From contig OZ007513.1 of assembly GCA_963931865.1 (NCBI GenBank), positions 1,684,452-1,748,451 on the forward strand: a stretch of 64,000 nucleotides of DNA, in the 5' to 3' direction. The notes under the pieces are model-generated. The model worked only from the letters and a program-made list of their open reading frames with translations. It searched no databases and was not told the DNA's origin. Source of the stretch: Axinella damicornis (taxonomy: Eukaryota; Porifera; Demospongiae; Axinellida; Axinellidae). Made by a program: the position numbers and the translations under genes. Shown piece by piece: positions 13,240-23,600 of the stretch (the first letter of the stretch is position 1; every line of letters starts with the position of its first letter).

Positions 13240-13800
13240 CTAACCTCAGTCTTATAAACAGTGCCTCGTTTGACATCGGTCAACGCAGCTTCATCACTGT
13301 TTCTAATTCAGCGATCTTGAGTAATAATTACGTATCGTTGCTAAGTGATTGTTTAAGTGCGCATGCGTACAAACGTGAAAATGGCGTGACAAACGAAGCC
13401 ATAGTTATTGAGTGGGCAGCTGCAGCGCCTGGTGAAGACTTGGAGGTAGCGAAAAAGCGATGGGACGTTGCACTGCTCTGTTGAAAATGCTACTGTTTCG
13501 TGCGAAAACTATCGTGACAGATTGAGGCAACGTTGAGCTAAGTTGTCTGAAGAAGAAGAAAGAAAGAAAGAAAGAAAGAAAAACAATTTGCCCGTTTTGC
13601 GAGTGCCTGGTGTGGTACTTTCGCGACGGGTTTTCGCGATGCGAGGAGTCTTGTTGGTCATGAAAACACTCGAAGATGAACGGTATGTGGTTATAAAGGC
13701 TTATAAGTGTACCGTTTCTGAGATTTGGAGAGATTTTTTTGTATTGGCATGTATTGCGTGTACGTCGTATCCCTACATATAGACTCTACCGAGTCTATGA
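13240..13800. repeat. Repeat block shared with 5565-6030; its end is inverted at 16340-16470
   Basis: The segment TCTTGTTGGTCATGAAAACACTCGAAGATG ... GAGATTTGGAGAGATTTTTTTGTATT is the reverse complement of 16340-16470. A (GAAA)n tract lies at 13555-13580. Confidence 0.65.
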
Positions 13801-14169
13801 TATGCTGACAGTTTGTTTACGTAAAACAATGAGATAATATTATTCATAGCGAAGCGGTACATATACATATATATAAACGCGGTACAAACTCAATTTAGGA
13901 GGAACAAATAGGAGGCAGCTGTCAGTTTGTTCAATGAGATAATGTTATTCATAGCGGTAGTGGTACACGGTACAAACTCAATTAACAACAGACTACTTAT
14001 AGCTTGCGCCAAATATAACGAAGGTAATTGTTTCTCATGAATTTTGACTTGCTGCACGTGTAGCCTGATGTATTTTGCAGGGCGGCACGAAGCGAAATTG
14101 GGGTATAAAACGGAGGTTATGCATGCCTACAGAATGCTCATCTTGGCTGAACCGGTAAGTTTTTGTACA

Positions 14170-15905
14170 TGTTCGTGTGTGTGTGTGTGTACAATCTGCG
14201 TACATGTAGCTATGTATTTGTCTTTCCCTCCCTCCCCTACACCTGTACGTGAGCAGAACAAAAACTCGGAGTTCTGTGCTCCTCTGACCTCCTTCGACTG
14301 GAACGAGACCGACCCCAACATCCTTGGAGCCTCCAGTATTGACACCACCTGCACCATATGGGGACTGGAGGTAGGGACCATCTCATTCCATGCCAGTGCC
14401 ATTCCCATTCCATACCACTGCTGTTCTGTGTCGTACTGGGATGTCTATGATTGTGGTCTGTTCCGAGTTGGTGGGCACATGATGTGTTCGAGGGCGGCGT
14501 CTATTCGCGGAAATACGGTACTTTCAATGTCTCTCCAGAGAGAGGGTCACTTTGTGGTACACCATATATGTACAGTAGCTGTTGACTGAAGTACACTGTA
14601 CCCTTATGACCCATTAGCTGGCTTCTGTGAGCCCCTTTGGGCTTCTACACGTGCATATACATGTATCCGCCCCCAGCCCCACTCCCTTACGCACAACTAC
14701 ATGTACATGTATGCACAATGAGTTTACCATGCATTTACGTAGGTTCACTCAGCTGCTCTGAGTACAATTTGGTCATACTACAAGCATCAAAACTGGAAGC
14801 AAGGAGCAAAGCAACTCATTTTCCTCTCCACCAGCCTCACCCTCCACATTCCTCACTCTTCACACATCACTCTCCACACTCCTCACTCTTCACACACCTC
14901 ATTCTCCACATTCTCACTCTTCACATTCCTCACTCTCCACATTCCTCACTCTTCACATGCCTCACTCTTCACACACCTCACTCTCCACATGCCTCACTCT
15001 TCACACACCTCACCCTCCACATTCCTCACTCTTCACACGCCCCACCCTCCACATTCCGCACTCTTCACACACCCCGCTCTTCACACACCTCACCCTCCAC
15101 ATTCCTCACTCTTCACACACCCCACCCTCCACATTCCTCACTCTTCACACACCCCGCTCTTCACACACCTCACCGTCCACATTCCTCACTCTTCACACAC
15201 CCCAGACTGGCCAGGTGATTGGCAAGGTGACAGGGAGCGTCAAAACGCAGTTGATAGCCCACGACAAGGAGGTACACGATATCGCCTTCACACGAGCCGG
15301 TACAGGGAGGGAGCCCACGACAAGGAGGTACACGATATCGCCTTCACACGAGCCGGTACAGGGAGGGACCTGTTCGCATCAGTTGGGTCTGACGGCTCTG
15401 TCAGGATGTTTGACCTGAGGTGCAGTTGGGTGCTTTCTCAGCCCAGTCTGTCAGTATGCACATACTTGTATATGGGGTTGCAGGAATTCCACATAGCCAC
15501 AACCTTGAGGAACAGTATTGAGCCTGAGCCAGCTTTTTACCCCGCGCGTGCATGCGCGAAGCGTTTTGTCCGTCTGTCGGTCTGTCATGTCTGTCTGCCA
15601 AAAAAATTGAAATCTCACCACATAGACCCTCATAAACCATTGAAAGCTAGTAACAGCAAATAGCAAACAAAAAACCTGCTCTATGTGTACCTGACTGAAG
15701 TCAAGACGCTTCGTTTCGCTGTATTTCGGCTATTTCCTACTTATCATAACTATTCATAAAATTAGCTCCACCTCTTCGTGACCTCAGAGACAGGACACGT
15801 AGTGCACTTCATTCTTCGAGATGACCGCTAGGAAACAGTACTTTCCCACGATTTATGTACTTCACAGATATCGTGACTATTTTTAGGCTGTTTTTCCAGC
15901 TATTC
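14170..15905 (+). pseudogene. DCAF7 pseudogene: Partial DCAF7 duplicate (exons 4 and 5 with flanking introns), frameshifted
   Basis: Exon 4 copy at 14257-14370 (114 nt, intact, ends IWGLE|gtaggg) and exon 5 copy at 15206-15419. The exon 5 copy contains a 56-bp direct duplication (15257-15312 and 15313-15368), so it is 214 instead of 158 nt and out of frame. Flanking intron sequence matches the intact gene on both sides: the GT-rich upstream part, the TCTCTCCAGAGAGAGGGTCA stretch at 14526, and the downstream repeat to 15905. There is no exon 1-3 or 6-8 nearby. The intron carries an expanded pyrimidine minisatellite (14850-15205) that is only rudimentary in the intact gene. Confidence 0.9.
14850..15205. 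repeat. Pyrimidine-rich minisatellite in the DCAF7 pseudogene intron
   Basis: Tandem variants of CACACCTCACTCTCCACATTCCTCACTCTT with units of roughly 16 and 32 bp. It runs into the exon 5 acceptor and may act as an overlong polypyrimidine tract. The long ORFs reading HSSLFTH/LHIPHS in three frames are translations of this repeat, not genes. The equivalent place in the intact gene (52255-52329) has only a few copies. Confidence 0.9.
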
Positions 15906-16132
15906 CTATTATTCGTAACGAGAGGCAATCACACTCCTGGTAGCAGCCGTTGCAACCGGTTGCAACTTGCTGATAGCACAAGCTAGGTATTGCAACTCAT
16001 TCCAATTAACGCACATGCCATGCGCTCAGTCACAAATGGCGGCCATAGCGAAGACAAAGAATTGTTACAGTGCTCACAATTGCACCAGCACGGTGAGTTT
16101 CGGCATGTAAGCGTCAGTGAACGACAGCGATC

Positions 16133-16258
16133 ATGGCCGTGTGGTCAAAATCTTCGTGTGCCTTTCCTAAGAACGGTACTGCCACCGGAAGTCAGAGAGA
16201 GCGCTCGAGCAATGGCAGCCAACGGCGAGAGAAAAGCGCTCATATCTCCACCACCAAG
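16133..16258 (+). other. Candidate first coding exon upstream of the death-domain exon
   Basis: Two ATG frames are open to a strong donor (AAG|gtgagt): one from 16133 (begins MAVWSKSSC) in phase 0 and one from 16213 (MAANGERKALISPPP) in phase 2. About 40 bp containing AGCGATCATGGC is repeated just downstream (16292-16335). Neither frame joins the 16868 exon without at least one further exon, so this is only a candidate. Confidence 0.25.
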
Positions 16259-16867
16259 GTGAGTTTCAGCACCAACATTTTACGTTCAGGTCAGCGATCA
16301 TGGCAGTGTAGTCAGAATCTTTGTAGGCCAATCCCAAGTAGCTACTCGAACATTATATATATTATCATAGAGTCGGCGTACACACAATATATCCTAATAC
16401 AAAAAAAACCTCTCCAAATCTCACCAAATACCGTGCATCTTCGAGTGTTTTCATGACCAACAAGACTCCTCGCGTCGTGCAGTGGAGCATCGTAAGTGGT
16501 GCCCTGTGTGCTGTTTCCCAAGTAATTCTCCTCCCGCCCTTTCAATTAGGTTTGGTTGTGAAGGCATTTTTGACTCAAATTTCTTGCCAGGACATGCACT
16601 CACAATGCATCCACAATATACCACTCATAGTGGGTGGGAGATGCTTTTAAGTGTTATAATTATTGTGCTGATGGATCTGTTAGCAACAACATTGCCGCTG
16701 ATAACTAAAACTAATAGCTACATGTATGTAGCTACACTTAGGCATCAGAACTTCCTTTCTGGTGTGTGGATAGGACATAAGCCAACGTAACTTTCATTCT
16801 GTGCGTGCGTGTGTGGTGTCTGGCAAGGTGGAAGACTGATTGCCCTCATGTCACTGCACTCTTGCAG

Positions 16868-17175
16868 ATGTGCCAATCCAGAAGAAGCTGCTGGATCCTG
16901 ACAACACTACCACTACTGTTTACGATGACTTCCTGAGGGAGTTTGCCGTGGTGGTGGGTGCCCGGTGGCCCTCACTGGCCTCCATACTCTCCTTCTCGAC
17001 TGCCGACGTGGAGCAAACGAAGAAAGAGGTGGTGGGCACTCCAGCAGAGCAGGCCCTGCACATGCTCAGGGTGTGGAAGAGGGGATCGAGGGAGACCACA
17101 TACGGAGGACTCTCTACCCAGCTCAAGAGCGTCTCACTGTTTGGACTGACTGAAAGTGACAATATTGCAGTATGA
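16868..17175 (+). CDS. Terminal exon of a death-domain protein (partial gene)
   Basis: A phase-1 acceptor (cactcttgcag) opens a 308-nt exon ending in TGA. It encodes about 100 residues: a leader VPIQKKLLDPDNTTTT, then a death-fold domain with FLREFAVVVGARWPSLASIL, the helix region VEQTKKE, and the C-terminal AEQALHMLRVWKRG ... YGGLSTQLKSV, matching the six-helix death-domain pattern (W in helix 2, LRxW in helix 5). Death domains mediate signalling-complex assembly. The upstream exons were not resolved; a CpG-rich ATG segment at 16133-16258 ending in a good gtgagt donor could be a first exon, but its phases (0 or 2) do not join directly. Confidence 0.75.
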
Positions 17176-17352
17176 AATGTACTGCCGTGTTTGTTGAGCA
17201 TACATGCAGAGCCTTGACAGGACTGTTATTCATCCATACCACTTGTTCCTTGTGGTCATGTGACCACAGTAATCACCTGACTTATATTGCTCTATCATTC
17301 ACAAGTCGGTTACTTGTTAACAAACAGTTTCTGCTAGTTAAAGTACTGCAGC

Positions 17353-17478
17353 GAGTGCACTATGGAAAGTATTGCACAAGGGCATTGTCGAAAGGCTAAT
17401 ATAGCACGAGGCAAAGCCGAGAGCTTTATTTGCCTCGAGACAACGCCCGCGTGCAATGCTTTCCATAGTGCACGAGCG
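17353..17478. mobile_element. Short inverted-repeat element
   Basis: Arms GAGTGCACTATGGAAAGTAT and its complement ATGCTTTCCATAGTGCACGA, and inner CATTGTC/GACAACG. 126 bp, with the apex GCACGAGGCAAAGCC. No ORF. Confidence 0.8.
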
Positions 17479-17679
17479 TAAGCGGTACGTTCTGTTTCTA
17501 CACCTCAAGAAAGGCTGGAGTTTGGTTTCTGCTGATAATAAATGCTCTCCTAATCCTTCAAGCACACAGAGAATTCTAACTAGAGCTCAATTAAAGTTTG
17601 ATGATGGTTCATTTCAACAAATGCGTGTAACCTCCATAAGAAACAGTTGATACAAGTCATGCATGCTCAAAGCTGGTAC

Positions 17680-17682
<3 letters not shown>

Positions 17683-17727
<45 letters not shown>

Positions 17728-17741
17728 ACAAGGATTCAGCC

Positions 17742-17775
<34 letters not shown>
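17683..17775. repeat. Poly-C, (CA)n and (TCTA)n microsatellites
   Basis: C-tract of about 31, then (CA)8, then (CTAT)n of about ten units, downstream of the death-domain stop. Confidence 0.9.
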
Positions 17776-17781
<6 letters not shown>

Positions 17782-18115
17782 CTCATCTATATATGTTTCT
17801 CTGTACACTGCAGTCATCAGGTATATTTTAAAGCTAAGGTGCTTGTTGGGCTTTAGTAAATTGGAAGTGTGTTGAGTTGAGCTGTATAGGTGTGATGAGG
17901 AAGCCCAGTCAGTATACATGTACACTATACATGTACCAATCAGATCTTACCACCGAATAGCCACAGACAATAATTGAGATTACAACATACGCCTAGCTAG
18001 CTAGCTATCAGCAAATGTTAGCAAAACATACCAGCAATACAAGCAATGTTTAGAATCGCACAATCTTGCAAAATTGACTACTGAAGCAGCAAGGTCACCA
18101 GTGGATATCTACAAC

Positions 18116-20670
18116 TTATACAGTAAACTTCACGTTCTGCTGGCGTCGATTTTTCCCACAGCCCTGGGGCACAATCTTCAGACTGTGCTCTCCTGTCGTG
18201 AGCTCAGTGAGCTCAACGGGACTGGCGCCTAGAATAATCATAAGAGATTATCAGCTGACGACGACAGAGTGGACTCGTAATGAAATACTTACACACAAAG
18301 GCCGGCTCAGTATCCAGCCTGCACTGGAATATCTCAGCTGGTCCCATTTCGGCAAACTCGACAGTAGCTGTGTCCCCCCTCACTGTCACACCTCCGTTAA
18401 TCAAGTGGGTGGTGCAGAAGGAGGGGTCAGAGCTGATCTCAAACCTCCTCCTCTCTATCGCCCGGTCCTCTTTGCTGTTGGCGGCAGCCACCCGCAGCAC
18501 ATACCTCCCTGGAGCAAGATCAGTGAATGACACACTGCCAGAAGAACCTGAGTGGGATGGAAGATGGAGGTTTAAACAGTCTGAAATCTCCCTGGAAGTT
18601 TTGAGCCACCTCACTATTGCCGATACAGCTTCATTACTTATCAATACCTTAAGATTTTAATGTGTGTGTGTCTGTGTGTGACGGAAGTGGGATGTTCGTG
18701 GAGCGGGACTAGTGACGCATGATGCAAGACCTTCATACTTCAATTTACTGAACCTGGAACTCTGCAAAGAATGTTCGAGAACGTTGGGCAGGGCATGGGC
18801 TGGAATCCAGCTGGGGCTACAAGCGGATGCATGCAATCGGGGAGCAGCAGCTATTATGTAGGTAGCTAGCTAGTAGGTAGCTAGTAGTGAAAAGTACCAA
18901 TTATCGGACGGTACCTATTATCGGCACCACAGCAACCAGTTATCGGTATTACGTATACGAAAGAGATTACAGAATATTGACACAGTACGCATGCAAGAAA
19001 GCTATAGTCCTTGGAGCCCTCTACTGCCATGCCAATAATCACTACTACCACGCGGATAAAACTCTCGTAACAGGATATTGATGTGGTTATCATAGATTAA
19101 TGTAGGGTATGCTAGCACTACGACTGAAGGTACACCACTATAATTACACACTTACAATTCAGCTCCTTGTGTCTGCTGATCTGGCAGGTGAGTGAGTAGG
19201 CAGGTCTGGTGAGGAGGAAGTCCACCTCCACTGTGCTCCCATTAACTCTGGGACTACCGTTGATGAAACGAATACCCAGCGGTGGGAGATCCGGGAGGAC
19301 TGGAGAACAAAAGCATTGAAATACCAGCAGGTGGTTATCACTATCCTTTAGTACATCTGAGACAATACATTTTGATTGAATACCAGTCTAATGCCATCAG
19401 ACTACTGCAGCTCAACCGTGTTTTGTTGAAACTTGTAGACTTTGATGTTGTCCATTTAGTTGCCAACTTGGTCTGGAGAATTGTATACAGAAGCTGCCTA
19501 CCTTAACGATCTATACCTTCCAATTTCATTCAGATGTGCAATAGCTTTCTACAAGTCTTCCCTTCGTCACTGTTGCAAGTACAGGTATAGCTAAATGGAT
19601 TTTTGCTTCCTTGTCTACATATGCATCTACCAGGAGGTACATACCCATAGGCATAGCAGCGATTTGCAGGATGGTTCAGGCAAAGTTACACGCCGCCGGA
19701 GGTAAATTTTTTCGCCTTCATTTTTCAGTTATTAAAAGGGGCTCTCGTGGCACCTTCGTGCTTTGCACTGCAAGTTCCAGGTGTACGAGGATTGCAGGCC
19801 CGGGGCCGCCATGTGCTTCTTTCTTGCTCAAATTTTGCTCACTAACGTAATACATACGTACACATAGGGTATACTAGATCGTGGTCTCGTTCCCAAGCCA
19901 TTCGCTTTCAGGCAACGCACGGTATTGCGAGCTGAGGAGACCAGGCCAGGAGTTGCAACGTAGAAGCTATAGCGAAAAAATTATTTTTGTGACGAAATTG
20001 TTGGTCCGGCGGCTGCCGGACCTGCTGGACCGCCTGCTACAACTATGGTACCCAATAACGCTCTCACGTACACACATGTCCTGAAAACATGATGGTCTGT
20101 CCTACAAGACGGTTTCAATGATTTTTTTCACAAGTACAACCTCCTTATAGGTCCCCTAATGTTTACACATATTCTAACACATAATCTCATGCTACCATGT
20201 TTTCACCAGTAATCAAACTCACGGTTTGTTCTCGTTCCATTCCCGAGGGTGAAAAGGACTACGTTCTGGGCAGTGAGGCCAATGGTATCTGCAGCTGTAA
20301 TGCTCACAGAGTGGTTGCCAGCAGCAAATGCAGTGCGATCGGTGATCACAATTGGCCACTCACCTGTACAGGTACCAACATGTGATATTGGTGTTAACTC
20401 TTAGCAATAGAGTGATGTTTAACTCTTAGCATGATCAGCAGTTGTAATCCAAGATCCAATATGCAACATGAAAGGGTTGAAACTTCTGTGCATGCGATTA
20501 AAACATGTTTCATTTTCCCATCGATTAACCTATTCTCACACGCTTACAAGGGTGTTCTAGTTCTCCATCAAAAGAGCATGTGACGGTTGCAGGAGGTCTG
20601 TTGGTACGGCAGTCAACAGTGATCTGTGTTTCAGTGCCACTGCTACTGCACTCCAGCAAGAGTGGATCAA
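18116..20670 (-). CDS. Exons 17-21 of the mosaic gene: three tandem small Cys modules and the C terminus
   Basis: Exons 20670-20548, 20363-20223, 19299-19156, 18547-18293 and 18228-18116 (stop TAA at 18118-18116). They form three repeats of a module in which a strand with a Cys (VTCSFDG, LTCQISR, FQCRLDT) is followed by a second Cys and then a GxHS-like or GRYVL-like strand. In all three the second Cys codon is split T|GY by a phase-1 intron. The pattern resembles the small beta-sandwich modules of SVEP1-like and bacterial Ig-like proteins, but I cannot name the family. The protein ends QNVKFTV with no membrane anchor. Confidence 0.8.
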
Positions 20671-23600
20671 CTGTAGGTTGTCATTATACAGATTAGTAAA
20701 TATAAATAGGTAAACATCAACATAAACGTCAACAGCAAATCAACTGCAGGTATGCAGATTGGTAAACAGCTGTCATGTAAACTGGTAAACCTCAACAATA
20801 GCGGATCAACTGCAGGTTAGGTACAGATGATAGAGTGGAAGCTGTAAGCCGTTGGTAACTGTCACTTCAACATACGTATACACAGAGTTGCTTTTATTCA
20901 GCGAGTAATCGTGCAGTGCAGGTGTGGTATCTCAGCTAATATCAGCTCAGCTATAATTACGTTGCAATTTCTGCATAATAATGTGTGCGAATTCTGTATA
21001 AACAAATATTTGTGTTGATCACATGGCACTTGTCAACTAGCTCTCTGTGGTGTGTGGCAAGCAGTCTGGGTTGCTAAGCAGAGGCAGCACACAGCTAATA
21101 CTGGAAGGGTATAAGGATCACTTACAGCAAATCCCACACAATTCATGTAGTATTTAACTACCTCTTGGACTCAATTTACTTACTAAAGCATACGTCCATT
21201 GACTTGGCACCAGGGGAGTTGGTCCTGTGGAACTCAGGACAGGGAGTGCACCCTGTACTGCCAACCCTGTCTTGATAAGAACCCACAGGGCACGGCTTGC
21301 AGCTGGGAAACCTCTCACTCACTCCCTGGCCATTGAACACCCGTGTCTGCTCTGTGGTGCTCTGATAGGAGCCACGTTCACAGCCCACTGGAGAATCAAA
21401 ACAATCATGTTGGAATCACAAGGAAAAAATTACTTCAACAGATTTTATCGAATGTCAGTTTCATAAGTAAATCCAGCTGAAGGAATTATTGCTGAAAATT
21501 TCGTGCACTGCTACAGTACAAAAAATGCCGTAAAATACATGTGTCAGTTGCTCTAAAGTCTTTTGATGGATAAGTTCGCTATGTCTTCAATATGTAAGTT
21601 TAAGTATTTAGGAATTTTGTCAATCACTCCTGTCTCTTAATTACATTAATACCTTACCACAGAGCAGGTAGTTTGTGTGGAGTCCTTGCCCGGGTGGACA
21701 GAAGTAGGTCAGAATCTGGAATGTGAGAGAGTTAGGAAGTACCCGATAGTTGATACCGTTGCAAGAAAATAAAACTTCCTCTTCCCCAAAAAGAGATCGC
21801 AATGAGTTCCTGGCATTCAGTAGATCTCCTCGTGAAGGGAGTGCCAAGTTCTCGATTTCCTGAAGTGTTGAGAAGCGAGTGTTCTCTGTTGTTGCGTTCA
21901 TGCTGATCACAGTGAACCTTGTGGAGTAGGAGTCAGAACCACCACTGTTGACACCAACACTTAGCTGTTCTAACGCAGTTGTCCCAAGTTCAACCCTTTC
22001 AAGAACAAAGCTGTGAATGGCTTCCTCGAGTATGCTAATGTTGCTGCAGGTTCTTGTAGCATTGGTAGGGGCAATAATCTCAAACTCTGCTTGCAATCCT
22101 AGCTGGCTGATGGAGACAGGGAGAATGGCGAGGTATGCTGGCTCTGCTCTTTCACTAGCAAAACTGTTGTAAGCCTCACAACTGTACCATCCTTCATTCT
22201 CTTCCTGAGGATTTGAAACAAGGAGTTCATTGGTGATTTCGCCTTCAATGACAGTCCATGGGCTGTCAGTCTTTCTGAAGTACCACCTCCACCCTGGATA
22301 TGGCCAAGAGGTAGCATTACAGGCCAAGAAGGCACCACTTTCATTTCCAGCATATACAGCAAGTGAGCTTGGTTCTAAATAGAACGTTGGAAGTTCATAA
22401 ACGATGACACTTGCATTGAGAGAATCAGTTGTGGCCACAGGATTTGTAGCGTGGCAGGTGTAGTTTCCAGAGTCTGCTCGCTGCATGTTGGGAATGAGTA
22501 GCGTGCTGCTACCTGTGTTGGGAATTGGAGTGCCATCTTTTCTCCAGTGGTAGGAAATCGGAACTGTTGATTCAGCTGAGCAGTTCAAGACCAGGTTCTC
22601 ACCTGATTGTACGCTCACAGTGGAAGGAGGCTGTGCAGTGATGTTCGGGCGTGTGGAACACCAGAATGTACTGAGTATATCTGCTCCGGTGATTTGAAAT
22701 ATTGGAGTGACCTTTTCTAGCGCATCTGGTACCGTTAAATTCATGGCAGTCCCAAGCTTGAGGAGTTCTTCTTCAGCATATGGTAGTTGATCCAATAGGT
22801 CTGCAACCTCAGTTGTGCGGGGCATGTCTTCCAGGAGTTGCTTCACTATTTCAACAGAAGACTCAAGACAGCCGACAAAGCCAGTGCACGGGTATCCAGC
22901 AACAGAGCGGGTCTGTTCATGCAGCTGTTCCATAGTCGCCTGCCACTCTACAAATGACGTGGTACCAACTGTTACGGAGAGACGTGTGGCTGCCTGCAGG
23001 AATTCTTCCAGTAGGTCATTGAATGCCTGAACTGCTTCATCTTCTTCCCCACCATCAGCCGTACCTCCATCACTACACGTCGTATTGAATGCACTCTCTA
23101 GAGCATCACAATTTATGAGGTAGTCATATCTAGATGGATCAGATTGCATTTGGTCCATTAGCCTCACTCTGGCTTGAGAAATATTCTCTTTTGCCAATCT
23201 GATGCTTTCACTTAATTTCTGAAGTGAGTTGCCTAATTCGCCAAAATATTCCCTGAGGTTTGTTAAATCAGCACAACTCTCTTGAAAGTCTTCCTCATTT
23301 GGCTCCCTCTCTGATATCTCAATTTGCCTCTTATGTATGCTATGACTGACAGATCTCTTTCTAAGATTACTATTAGCGTACGACAGATTGAATAAGCTGT
23401 TGAGGATCTCCTCTGCCACTCTCCTCAGATTTGGTCCCATTGGAGCTGAAAAGTCATAAAGTATAGTCCTTTGGAAGCTTTGGTTAGTTGCTGGTATCTC
23501 ATACGAATAGAGCAGTGGAATTCGTAATGGCGACCGTGTAACAAGATTCACATCAAAAGATACGTTGACAAGCCTGAAGATATTCTCTGGCACCATCTGT

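Noticed and set aside
14637..15663. ORFs of 153-224 codons (His/Ser/Thr/Pro-rich)
   Set aside because: They run through the pyrimidine minisatellite into the DCAF7 exon 5 copy in wrong frames.
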